Position numbers and translations under genes: made by a program. This document shows, piece after piece, positions 1 to 6,867 of a stretch of DNA of 6,957 nucleotides. Origin of the DNA: an uncultured Opitutia bacterium (lineage in GTDB: Bacteria; Verrucomicrobiota; Verrucomicrobiia; Opitutales; Opitutaceae); contig CALFZM010000342.1 of the NCBI GenBank assembly GCA_937952235.1, positions 1 through 6,957 on the forward strand, written 5' to 3'. The notes beneath the pieces were generated by a model that saw nothing but the letters and a program-made list of their open reading frames with translations, was not told the origin of the DNA and did not search any database. The stretch's first letter is position 1, and each line of letters begins with the position of its first letter.

Positions 1-55
1 GGCCGGCGGCGAGCCGGGGCACGATTTGAACCGGAAAGGGACGACGCAGCGACAT
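1..55 (-). CDS. Possible N-terminal fragment of a gene downstream of glgA (runs off the left edge)
   Basis: On the minus strand an ATG at position 55 opens a frame without stops to the window edge, giving 18 codons that begin MSLRRPFPVQIVPRLAAG. It starts 54 bases after the glgA stop on the same strand, so it would suit a second gene of a glgA transcript. No Shine-Dalgarno motif precedes the ATG, but none of the other genes here has a clear one either. The fragment is too short to recognise a family, and in DNA this GC-rich an 18-codon open frame is expected by chance. It could equally be non-coding sequence after glgA. Confidence 0.3.
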   Translation of the reverse strand, partial: MSLRRPFPVQIVPRLAAG

Positions 56-109
56 CACCGGCGTGATACGCGCGGCGGGCCGCGCAAGACGCAGCCGGCG
101 GCGCGGTTT

Positions 110-1552
110 CTACAGCGACTCCTGGTATAGCCGCTCGTAGCCACCCGCCGCGACCTGCCACGAGAAGTCCTGCGCCATCCCGCGCTGCTGGACGGAAGCG
201 AGCCGGGGCTTGTCGGCGAAGAGCACGAGCGCGCGCTGCAGCGCGTGTCGCAGGCTGGCGGCATTGGGCTCGCACATCAGGCCGGTGCCGCGGGCCGGGT
301 CGGCGTCGGCGTCGACGACCGTATCGACGAGGCCGCCGACGCGGCTCACGATCGGGATGGTGCCGTAGACCTGCGAATACATCTGGTTGAGCCCGCAGGG
401 CTCGAACCGCGAGGGCATCAGGAAAAAATCGCTGCCCGACTCGATCAGGTGGCTCATCGCCTCGTCGAGTTTCATCGCCACGTGAATCTTGTGCGGCGCG
501 GCGGCGGCGAGCGCGCGCAGTTCGTCCTGCATCTGCCGGTCGCCGGAGCCGAGCACCACCAGCCGGCAGTCGTGCTCGAGGAAGAAGTCGCGGTTCTCCA
601 GCACGAAATCGACGCCCTTCTGCTCCGTGAGCCGGGCGACCATGCCGAAGACCGGCGTGCGGTGCTCGACCGCGAAGCCCGCCTTGGCGAGCAGCTCGGC
701 GCGGCACACCGCCTTGCCGGCCATGTTCACCGTCGAATACCGCGCGGGAATGAGCGGATCGAGCGCCGGGTTCCAGATCGCGGTGTCGACGCCGTTGACG
801 AGCCCGACGATGTCCTCGGCTCGCGTCTGCACCACGCCGTCGAGCCCGCAGCCGAACTCGGGCGTCTGGATCTCCTGTGCGTAACGCGGGCTGACGGTGG
901 TCACGCGGTCGGAGAAGAGGATGCCGCCCTTCATCAGGTTGATCTGCGCGTAATACTCGAGCCCGTCGATGTGGTAGAGCTCGTCCGGCAGGTTGGTCAG
1001 GGCAAACTTCTTCGCGGGAAACAGGCCCTGGAAGGCGATGTTGTGAATCGTGAACACCGTCTTCAGCGCGAGGGTCACGTGATGCCGCCGCTCGGAATGG
1101 CGCAGCAGCACGGGCAGCAACGCGGCCTGCCAGTCGTGACAGTGGACGACATCGGCCTGGAGGTCGCCGAGGCGCAGCATCTCGACCACGCCCTTGCAGA
1201 AAAACACGAAGCGCTCAGCGTTGTCCTCGTAATCGCGCTCGCCGTTGCCGTAAGGCGAGCGGCGGTCGAAGAACTCCTCCCGGCAGACCAGATAGACCTT
1301 GAGCCGCTCGCGCGGGGAGAACATCCGGACTTCGCCGGAAAAGTAGCCATCCGCCATCTCCACCCTCAGCTTCAGCTTCCGCTCCGCGCCCGCCGCGTCC
1401 TTGTGTTCCAGCGCCGCCCGGTATCCCGGGATGAAGATCGCCACCTCGTGGCCCTTGTCCGCCAGCGCCGCCGCCAGCGCGCCCACCGCATCCGCGAGGC
1501 CGCCGGTCTTGACGTACGGGAACATCTCACTCGCCACCTGGACGATTTTCAT
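110..1552 (-). CDS. glgA: Glycogen synthase GlgA (ADP-glucose:alpha-1,4-glucan glucosyltransferase, GT5)
   Basis: GlgA transfers glucose from ADP-glucose to the non-reducing end of an alpha-1,4-glucan, the chain-elongation step of cytoplasmic glycogen synthesis. The protein is 480 residues, close to the 477 of the E. coli enzyme, so it is full length. The N-terminal GT5 domain opens MKIVQVASEMFPYVKTGGLAD, containing the family KxGGL nucleotide-sugar motif at residues 15-19. It also carries HCHDW (137-141) and FTIHNIAFQG (167-176). The C-terminal Rossmann domain shows ARLTEQKG (306-313), supplying the Arg and Lys that contact the nucleotide phosphates. It also has SRFEPCGLNQMY (381-392), whose Glu384 corresponds to the conserved catalytic-site Glu, and a VGGLVDTV segment near 405-412. 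The ATG at 1552 is chosen because it gives the standard GlgA N-terminus. rnr is transcribed divergently from 73 bp away. No other glycogen gene (glgB, glgC, glgP) is visible. No truncation or missing key residue is seen. Confidence 0.97.
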   Translation of the reverse strand: MKIVQVASEMFPYVKTGGLADAVGALAAALADKGHEVAIFIPGYRAALEHKDAAGAERKLKLRVEMADGYFSGEVRMFSPRERLKVYLVCREEFFDRRSPYGNGERDYEDNAERFVFFCKGVVEMLRLGDLQADVVHCHDWQAALLPVLLRHSERRHHVTLALKTVFTIHNIAFQGLFPAKKFALTNLPDELYHIDGLEYYAQINLMKGGILFSDRVTTVSPRYAQEIQTPEFGCGLDGVVQTRAEDIVGLVNGVDTAIWNPALDPLIPARYSTVNMAGKAVCRAELLAKAGFAVEHRTPVFGMVARLTEQKGVDFVLENRDFFLEHDCRLVVLGSGDRQMQDELRALAAAAPHKIHVAMKLDEAMSHLIESGSDFFLMPSRFEPCGLNQMYSQVYGTIPIVSRVGGLVDTVVDADADPARGTGLMCEPNAASLRHALQRALVLFADKPRLASVQQRGMAQDFSWQVAAGGYERLYQESL

Positions 1553-1625
1553 CGCCGGTTAGTTAGGCGGGTTGTTTTCTCAATCCAATCCCAAAGCAAG
1601 GCCTGCGCGTCGCGCACTTTTCCCT
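1553..1625. promoter_or_regulatory. Divergent intergenic region between glgA and rnr
   Basis: These 73 bases separate two divergently transcribed genes, so promoter and leader signals for both would be expected here unless they extend into the coding regions. The stretch is less GC-rich than its surroundings around 1572-1595 (TTGTTTTCTCAATCCAATCC), as expected of a promoter. I cannot identify a convincing -35/-10 pair for either strand, and no Shine-Dalgarno sequence sits at a normal distance before either ATG. The purine stretch AAAGCAAGG near 1592-1600 is about 25 bases before the rnr ATG, too far for a ribosome binding site. The assignment rests on gene layout, not on a motif. Confidence 0.4.
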
Positions 1626-4118
1626 ATGTCACTCAGAGACCGCCTGCTCGCGCTGCTGCGCGACCCGGCCTACGTTCCCAGCAACGAATTCGAACTTTCC
1701 CGCCGCCTGCACCTCGCGAAGCGCGATCGCGCCGCCCTGGGCCAGGCGCTCCGCCGGGTGCTCGCCGACGGAAATTTCGTCCGCGGCCCCCACGGCCGTA
1801 TCCTGCCCGCGGAGACGCCGGCCCGCCCGGCCGCCAAGGCCCGTCCGGTCTTCGTCCCCACCCGCCGTGCGCCGGCGGCCGCCCCCGCGTCCGCCGCCCC
1901 CGTGCCCGCCCCGGCCGCAGCCAAGGGCCGGCGGGGGCCGGTGCGACCGGCGGAGCGCCCCGCCAAGGCGCGCTCGCCGCGCGCGGGCGCCACGGCCCGC
2001 TCCACGCTGGCGCCGGCCACGGACTCCTTCACGGTCCCGCCCGCGCCCGCGGTCCGGGCGCCGGTGGAGCTGCGGCCGGGCGAAGTGGCCGGGAGGATAC
2101 AGTTTCGCTCGGGCGGCTCGGCCTTCGTCATCCTGGAAGGGACCCCGGCCGGAACGGCGGCACCCGCGTTGCAGATCGCGCCGGACGACACCGGCGTCGC
2201 GCTGCCGGGCGACCGCGTCGTGGCCCGGATATTCCCCGGCCGCACCGGCCGGCGGGCCGGCGAGAAAGTGGGGGCGGTGGTGCGCGTCGTCGAACGCGGC
2301 CGCGACAGCATCGTCGGCGAGCTCCGCACGGGCCGCCGGGGCTTCATCGTCCAGCCGGACGATCCGCGCTTCGGGTTCGAGATCCACGTGGACAATCCCG
2401 CCGGCGCCGGCCTCAAGCCGGCGCCGCGTCCGGGCGACAAGGTCGTGGCGAAGCTCGGAGAATGGCGCCGTCGCAGCCAGCCGTTGACCGGCACCCTGGT
2501 CGCGCGGCTTGGCCGCACGCACGAACCGCGCGCGGAGCTGGCCGGCATCTTTCACAAGTACGACCTCGCGACGCAATTTCCCCCCGACGTCGAGGCGGAG
2601 GCCGCCGCCCTCCCCGACCGCGTGCATCCGCGCGATGTCGAGCACCGGCTCGACTACCGCGCTCTGCCCGTCTTCACGATCGATCCCGACGACGCGAAGG
2701 ATTTCGACGACGCGCTCTCCTTCGAAGAACAGAAGGACGGCAGCGTGCGCGTCGGCATCCACATCGCCGACGTCTCGACCTACGTGCGTCCGGGCACGGC
2801 GCTCGATCGCGAAGCCCAGCGGCGGGGCAACTCGACCTACCTGGTGGGCGTGGTCGTGCCGATGCTGCCGGAGAAACTCTCCAACGGGCTCTGTTCGCTC
2901 GTCGAGGCGCAGGACCGGCTGTGCAAGGCGGTCTTCCTCACCTTCGATCGCAAGCTCCACCTCAAGCACACCGACTACGCCAACACCGTCATTCGCAGCC
3001 GCAAGCGCCTGACCTACAAACAGGCGTACGCCTTTCTCCGCGAGGACGACCTGGCGAGGATCCGCGCGCTGCCGCTGCCGCCGAAGCACCAGACCGGGTC
3101 GACCGGACGCGCCCTGCGCGACCTGTCCGAGGCCGAGATGCGCGACCTGCAGCACTGGATCCGGGCGCTCTGGCGGATCGCGAGCCGCCTCCGGCGCGAC
3201 CGCATGGCCCACGGCAGCCTCGATCTCGACATGCCGGAGACGAAGATCTTCGTCGACGAGCAGGGCTACGCGGACCGGCTCGAACGCATCGAGCATGACG
3301 AAAGCCACCAGCTCATCGAGGAATTCATGCTCGCGGCCAACGAGGCCGTGGCGCGCGTCACGCGCTCGCACCAGCTCGCGGCGCTCTACCGGGTGCACGA
3401 CGAGCCCGATATCGAGAAACTCGAGGACCTGCGCGCGCTGCTGCAGACCTTCGAGATCAAGGTCGGGGATCTCACGCGGCGCGAGGAACTCGTGCGCCTG
3501 CTCCACCTGCTCCGCGATCATCCGCAGGGCTACACCCTCCGCACCCAGGTGCTGCGCAGTCTGAAGAAGGCGGCGTACCGCCACTCGCCCGACGGGCATT
3601 TCGGCCTCGCGAAGCAGGATTACACGCACTTCACGTCGCCGATCCGGCGCTACGCGGACCTCGTCGTGCATCGCGTGTTCGACCACTACCTTTCGCGGCA
3701 CGCGCGGCACCGCTCCGCCCCCGGCCACCGGCCGGCGTACGACCGCAACCAGGTCGAGCGGCTCGGCGAGCATCTCAGCCTCACCGAGATCAACAGCGCC
3801 GAGGCGGAGCGCGACAGCGTGAAGGTCAAGCTGCTCGAGTTCTTCGAGCGCGAGCTGGATCGCCAGCCGCGCACCCCGTTTGCCGCGGTCATCACCGACG
3901 TGCGGCCCAATGGGTTCTTCATCGAGCTCGTGGAGTCGATGACCTTCGGCTTCGTGGCGGCGAGTACGCTGGTCGACGATTACTACACGCTGGCCGAGGA
4001 TGGCACGGCGCTGGTGGGCCGGCGCCGGAAGCGGCGGTTCGCGCTGAATGACCGGCTCGACGTGGTTGTGGACAAGGTCGACCGCTACAAGCGACTGATC
4101 GATTTCCGCCCGGCCTGA
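1626..4118 (+). CDS. rnr: Ribonuclease R (3'-5' exoribonuclease, RNB family)
   Basis: RNase R is a processive hydrolytic 3'-5' exoribonuclease that degrades structured RNA and takes part in rRNA and tmRNA quality control. From the ATG at 1626 the protein is 830 residues (E. coli RNase R is 813). Residues 1-62 look like the N-terminal winged-helix domain. About 63-145 is an Ala/Pro/Arg-rich low-complexity linker, and 150-300 covers the two cold-shock-type domains. The RNB domain follows, with TIDPDDAKDFDDA at 351-363; Asp353, Asp359, Asp361 and Asp362 match the four metal-binding Asp of the family. HGSLDLDMPE, HQLIEEFMLAANEA and YTHFTSPIRRYADL (666-679) are further RNB signatures. From about 749 to the end is an S1 RNA-binding domain with an internal GRRRKRR patch. 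A TTG at 1572 would add 18 residues, but the ATG gives the family-like start MSLRDRLLALL. The long Lys-rich tail of E. coli RNase R is absent. Its best alternative name is RNase II, but the N-terminal helix domain and length favour RNase R. Confidence 0.95.
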   Translation: MSLRDRLLALLRDPAYVPSNEFELSRRLHLAKRDRAALGQALRRVLADGNFVRGPHGRILPAETPARPAAKARPVFVPTRRAPAAAPASAAPVPAPAAAKGRRGPVRPAERPAKARSPRAGATARSTLAPATDSFTVPPAPAVRAPVELRPGEVAGRIQFRSGGSAFVILEGTPAGTAAPALQIAPDDTGVALPGDRVVARIFPGRTGRRAGEKVGAVVRVVERGRDSIVGELRTGRRGFIVQPDDPRFGFEIHVDNPAGAGLKPAPRPGDKVVAKLGEWRRRSQPLTGTLVARLGRTHEPRAELAGIFHKYDLATQFPPDVEAEAAALPDRVHPRDVEHRLDYRALPVFTIDPDDAKDFDDALSFEEQKDGSVRVGIHIADVSTYVRPGTALDREAQRRGNSTYLVGVVVPMLPEKLSNGLCSLVEAQDRLCKAVFLTFDRKLHLKHTDYANTVIRSRKRLTYKQAYAFLREDDLARIRALPLPPKHQTGSTGRALRDLSEAEMRDLQHWIRALWRIASRLRRDRMAHGSLDLDMPETKIFVDEQGYADRLERIEHDESHQLIEEFMLAANEAVARVTRSHQLAALYRVHDEPDIEKLEDLRALLQTFEIKVGDLTRREELVRLLHLLRDHPQGYTLRTQVLRSLKKAAYRHSPDGHFGLAKQDYTHFTSPIRRYADLVVHRVFDHYLSRHARHRSAPGHRPAYDRNQVERLGEHLSLTEINSAEAERDSVKVKLLEFFERELDRQPRTPFAAVITDVRPNGFFIELVESMTFGFVAASTLVDDYYTLAEDGTALVGRRRKRRFALNDRLDVVVDKVDRYKRLIDFRPA

Positions 4119-4196
4119 GCGACCCCGCGCCCTCGGCGCACGCCACCTTCGGCCCGCCAGCGTTGACGTCCGCAGTCGCGGGGTTTCCTTGGGGCA

Positions 4197-4212
4197 GCGG
4201 CGTCCTCGCCGC
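4197..4212 (+). other. Short perfect hairpin in the leader of the DUF5069 gene
   Basis: GCGGCG and CGCCGC form a perfect 6-bp stem around a TCCT loop, ending 10 bases before the ATG at 4223. There is no following T-run, so it is not an intrinsic terminator for rnr. It lies where a ribosome would bind and could modulate initiation, but in DNA of this GC content such short palindromes arise easily. A function is speculative. Confidence 0.25.
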
Positions 4213-4222
4213 GACCGCATCC

Positions 4223-4762
4223 ATGAAAAACTTCGATTTCCCGAACCAGTTCCGCGCCCTGTACGATCGCGCGGTCGAACGCTACGCCCAGGGCAAGCGC
4301 GGCGCCGAGGCGTTCTTCACCGCGGAGGAAAACGCCTTCCTCACCGCGAACGGCCTGACGGCACAGCATCTCTACGACTACGCCGAGGACCATAACAACT
4401 ACGAGGGCCTGCCCGGGCCCGAACACGCGCTCGGGATCGAGCTCGTGCGGCGCGACTACTTCCTCAACGTGCAGCAGGGACGGCCGTCAGGCGCCATCCT
4501 CGACGACTCGAAGCTGCCGGGCAAGGCCGAGGCCGTGAAGGGAATCTCCTGGCTGCCGCGACTGCTGCCGAAGGCGCGGGCGAAGCTGCGGGGCGAGCTG
4601 CCGCCGTCGCTGATGTATTGCTGCGGCGGCGACCGGCGCTTCTTCCGCGAGCACGATCTCCTGCCGGCCGAGTTCCTCGCGACCGTCTGGCGTCATGAAG
4701 GCAACGACGCCGCCGTGGTCGACTGGGTCCTGCGACGCAGCGCGCTGACCCGGACCGCCTAG
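4223..4762 (+). CDS. DUF5069 domain-containing protein (function unknown)
   Basis: This 179-residue protein is predicted to be soluble: it has no signal peptide and no hydrophobic segment long enough to cross a membrane. I recognise the C-terminal half as DUF5069-like from the ISWLPRLLPKARAKLRGEL block (about 108-126), followed by MYCCGGDRRFF and an ending around AAVVDWVLRRSA. The N-terminal half contains AEAFFTAEENAFL (29-41), then AQHLYDYAEDHNNYEG (47-62), and VRRDYFLNVQQGRPSG, which look like a conserved helical region. The family has no established biochemical role, so none is assigned. The ATG at 4223 is preferred over a TTG at 4163 because the protein then starts at MKNFDF without an unrelated Gly/Ala-rich leader; no clear Shine-Dalgarno supports either. 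It lies 104 bp after rnr on the same strand and may be co-transcribed, although the gap also leaves room for its own promoter. The Cys pair at 133-134 is noteworthy. Confidence 0.8.
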   Translation: MKNFDFPNQFRALYDRAVERYAQGKRGAEAFFTAEENAFLTANGLTAQHLYDYAEDHNNYEGLPGPEHALGIELVRRDYFLNVQQGRPSGAILDDSKLPGKAEAVKGISWLPRLLPKARAKLRGELPPSLMYCCGGDRRFFREHDLLPAEFLATVWRHEGNDAAVVDWVLRRSALTRTA

Positions 4763-4851
4763 TCGCCGGCGGGCGTCCGGCTCGGCCGGCACGCTGCGAT
4801 CGCCCTCCCGTTGAACGACGCAAATCAGCCGGGAAAACGGCCGCACGGAAA

Positions 4852-4927
4852 GGTGGAGCGGCGTGTCCTCAGGCCGCTGCGGACCGGTCCGTCGCACGTC
4901 AGCCGCCTGGGGACAGGCGGCTCCACC
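4852..4927. repeat. 76-bp palindromic REP-doublet-like element, copy 1
   Basis: The element has a left arm (4852-4879) and a right arm (4900-4927), each 28 bases. The left arm matches the reverse complement of the right at 24 of 28 positions. The arms surround a 20-base spacer containing the perfect palindrome CGGACCGGTCCG (4880-4891). The right arm alone folds into a perfect 9-bp hairpin, AGCCGCCTG and CAGGCGGCT around a GGGA loop (4901-4922). The left arm folds similarly with one G-G mismatch. Each hairpin is flanked on its outer side by GGTGG (or CCACC read on plus). This is the layout of a REPIN, a pair of inverted REP units. It sits between two convergent genes, 89 bases after the DUF5069 stop and 19 bases beyond the esterase stop. 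It could therefore fold at the 3' end of both transcripts. No T-run follows, so an intrinsic terminator is not claimed. Confidence 0.85.
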
Positions 4928-4946
4928 CCAGCGGCAGGAGTCCGGC

Positions 4947-6758
4947 TCAGAGCCGCGGCGGCGGCGGCTTGATCGGATCGGCCCAGGCGTGGACGCCGGT
5001 CGTGTTGAGCCTGCGCTTGTAAACCTTGTCGACGCAGGTCGCGTAGAGGATGTCCGACTTCGGGCCGCCGAAGCAGAGATTGGTGATCCGCCCGTTGGGC
5101 GTGGGAATGATCGCGTTGACCCGGCCCGCCTGGTCGCAGATCTGGACGCCCAACGCGGTGGCGACGTAGAGCCGGCCCTCGCGGTCGACCTTCAGGCCGT
5201 CGGCGGAGCTCTGGTCGATCCCGTCCGGCTCGTGCAGCCAGAAGTACCGCTGCTTGTGCGCGAGCGTGCCGTCGGGCTGGATGACGTAACTGTAGACCCA
5301 ATGCGAACGGTAGTCGGCGACGTAGAGCAGCGTCTGGTCCGGCGAGAGCGTCACGCCATTGGCGAAACGCAGTCCGGTGTCGACCACCTGCTTGGAACCG
5401 TCAGGCCGGACGAGCCACACCTTGCTGGGCTCGTTGCTGGCGCCGGCCGGCGGGTGGGTGACGTAGACGTTGCCGTTGCGGGCGACGACGACGTCGTTGC
5501 CGGCGAAGCCCTCCGCGATCACCGCCCCGCGGCCGTCCGCCGCGTAGGCCATGACCCGCTGCGCGCCGCCCTCCACCACATACAGCCGGCCGTCGGGCCC
5601 GAAGGCCTGGCCGTTGGCGCGGTGGGTATCCTCCCGCGCGGGGGAGACGCGGCCGTCCAGGGAAATGCGATACGCCCGGGAGTTGGGAATGTCGGTGAAG
5701 TAAACCTCGCCCTGGGCATTGGGGGCGGCGCCCTCGCTGAGACGGTGGCCCTCGCTCACGAGCTGCCAGTCCTCCCCGGGGATGAGGACCGAGGCGAGGA
5801 CGGTGTTCTTCGTCGGCCCGGCGGAGGCCACCGGGGCCGGCCAGCCCTGCCACAGCCACTTGATCGCGTCAGGGAAAAGCGACGCCGCGTGCCGGCCGTT
5901 GTGCCCGCCCTCGCCCCAGACGTGCCGCACGTCGTAGCCGGAGAACGCGAGCGAGCGCTGCATCGCCTGGTTGGCCATCCACCAGTCGCCGGCGTAGATG
6001 TTGTTGTCGTTGGAGCCGCCCTGCAGGAAGACGCGGATCGGCTTGGGCTCATACTTGCGCAGCAGCGTGGAGTAGCGCTCGCCGCCGCGGAGCCCGACGT
6101 AGGTGCCGACGGCGCTGAAGACCCGCGTGAAGGCATCCGGCCGCTCCCACGCCGCGGTGAAGGCGCAGATCGCGCCGCTGCTCGAGCCGCCAATCGCGCG
6201 GTCGGCGCCGGAGGTCGAAAGGCGGATCGCGCGCCCGTCGGCAGTCCTGCGCTGCTCCACCGCGGGGAGCAGTTCCTCGAGGAGAAACCGCGCATAGGTG
6301 TCGCCGAGACCGTCGTACTCGAAGCTGCGGTTGAAACGGTCGAGCGCGGTCCCGGCGCTGGCCGCCTTCACCACGCCCGGCCGCACGAAGACGCCAATGA
6401 TGACGGGAATCTCCCCCCGCGCGATCAGGTTGTCGAAGACCACCGGCGCATTCCACTGCACGCCGTCCTGGTTGACGTAGACGCAGGCCGGCCGGGTGCC
6501 GTCGTACTGGCGGGGCACGTACACCGTGACCTCGCGCGACGTGCCCGGGAAGAGTTTCGAGGCGGCGAACTCGAATTTGATCAGCTCGCCTTTCGGCACG
6601 CCGGGCTGCACCTGGGCATCGGGGTGCGGAGGATACTGGTCGTCCGCGGCGCGGACAAACGCGGCGGACGAAAGGGCGAGCGCGAGGGCGGCGGGCAGGC
6701 CGCGCGTGAAGAGGGAGACGATGGACATGGGGGTGGCGGGACGTATGGCGGCGGGCAT
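4947..6758 (-). CDS. Exported esterase fused to SMP-30/gluconolactonase-like beta-propeller
   Basis: The 603-residue protein has a signal peptide, with hydrophobic core LPAALALALSSAAF at about 21-34 and probable cleavage after VRA near residue 37, so it is probably periplasmic or secreted. Residues ~55-305 form an alpha/beta-hydrolase of the putative esterase (Fes/IroE, CE1-like) group. AIGGSSSGAICAF carries the GxSxG elbow with likely nucleophile Ser193; Asp251 in GGSNDNNIYAGDWW and His286 in WGEGGHNG are the best triad candidates. Residues ~330-590 match the SMP-30/gluconolactonase/LRE fold. Probable metal ligands are Glu342 (LSEGAAP), Asn382 (HRANGQAFGPDG), Asn467 (RFANGVTLSPD) and Asp520 (SSADGLKVD). 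The likely role is hydrolysis of ester and lactone bonds in sugars or polysaccharide-derived material; the substrate cannot be read from sequence. An alternative ATG at 6728 gives a shorter, more typical signal peptide (MSIVSLFTRG) and may be the true start. Neither start has a clear Shine-Dalgarno. The gene is monocistronic here and bracketed by two copies of a palindromic repeat. Confidence 0.88.
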   Translation of the reverse strand: MPAAIRPATPMSIVSLFTRGLPAALALALSSAAFVRAADDQYPPHPDAQVQPGVPKGELIKFEFAASKLFPGTSREVTVYVPRQYDGTRPACVYVNQDGVQWNAPVVFDNLIARGEIPVIIGVFVRPGVVKAASAGTALDRFNRSFEYDGLGDTYARFLLEELLPAVEQRRTADGRAIRLSTSGADRAIGGSSSGAICAFTAAWERPDAFTRVFSAVGTYVGLRGGERYSTLLRKYEPKPIRVFLQGGSNDNNIYAGDWWMANQAMQRSLAFSGYDVRHVWGEGGHNGRHAASLFPDAIKWLWQGWPAPVASAGPTKNTVLASVLIPGEDWQLVSEGHRLSEGAAPNAQGEVYFTDIPNSRAYRISLDGRVSPAREDTHRANGQAFGPDGRLYVVEGGAQRVMAYAADGRGAVIAEGFAGNDVVVARNGNVYVTHPPAGASNEPSKVWLVRPDGSKQVVDTGLRFANGVTLSPDQTLLYVADYRSHWVYSYVIQPDGTLAHKQRYFWLHEPDGIDQSSADGLKVDREGRLYVATALGVQICDQAGRVNAIIPTPNGRITNLCFGGPKSDILYATCVDKVYKRRLNTTGVHAWADPIKPPPPRL

Positions 6759-6862
6759 GCCGGGCCGCGATCAGTAAAATCGGGCGCGGCGACGCCGGGC
6801 GGCGATCAGCCGGAACGGTCCCATCGGCCTCCCTACCACCGCGGCAAACCACCGTATTGAAC
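6759..6862 (-). promoter_or_regulatory. Upstream region of the esterase/SMP-30 gene
   Basis: About 100 bases lie between the start codon at 6758 and the palindromic repeat copy 2, and any local promoter for this minus-strand gene would lie here. The only AT-rich patch is GATTTTACTGATC, read on minus around 6784-6772, just upstream of the ATG. I see no clear -35/-10 pair, no operator and no riboswitch-like fold. The promoter assignment is positional only. Confidence 0.3.
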
Positions 6863-6867
6863 GGTGG
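6849..6867. repeat. 7-bp perfect inverted repeat overlapping the edge of repeat copy 2
   Basis: CCACCGT (6849-6855) and ACGGTGG (6861-6867) are perfect inverted repeats around ATTGA. The right half shares GGTGG with the outer edge of the palindromic element beginning at 6863. The corresponding flank of copy 1 does not have this structure, so it is not part of the core repeat. It might be a protein-binding site upstream of the esterase gene or a chance palindrome. Confidence 0.35.

Noticed and set aside
55..68. ATCAC-CGGC-GTGAT hairpin downstream of glgA
   Set aside because: The 5-bp stem is too weak and lacks a T-run on the glgA strand, so a terminator call is not supported.
1572..1625. TTG start extending RNase R by 18 residues
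   Set aside because: The added residues resemble no RNase R N-terminus and would take up most of the divergent gap. The ATG at 1626 gives the expected winged-helix start.
245..3298. Very long plus-strand open frame (1017 codons) across glgA and the start of rnr
   Set aside because: It runs antisense to the clear GlgA frame and out of frame with RNase R. Its composition (His/Arg/Val/Glu-rich, no recognisable domain) is typical of shadow frames in very GC-rich DNA.
4122..4184. ACCCCGCG (4122-4129) and CGCGGGGT (4177-4184) as an rnr terminator stem
   Set aside because: The 8-bp arms are perfect complements, but the loop would be 47 bases and only three T's follow the stem's final T, so it does not resemble an intrinsic terminator.
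1629..4220. Long minus-strand open frame (863 codons) opposite rnr
   Set aside because: It is a shadow of the RNase R reading frame; codon-phase GC bias keeps the antisense frame free of stops. No family motif is seen in it.
4765..4790. GCCGGC repeated after the DUF5069 stop as a terminator
   Set aside because: The 6-bp self-complementary arms have a 14-base loop and no T-run. GCCGGC is common by chance in this composition.
4943..4955. CGGCTC-A-GAGCCG palindrome over the esterase stop codon
   Set aside because: The usable stem is only about 4 bp after allowing a real loop, and part of it is coding sequence. There is no T-run.
4863..6860. Plus-strand open frame (665 codons) opposite the esterase gene
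   Set aside because: It is antisense to the well-supported esterase/SMP-30 frame, overlaps the palindromic repeat at its start, and has a repetitive Val/Gly/Arg/Asp-rich shadow composition.
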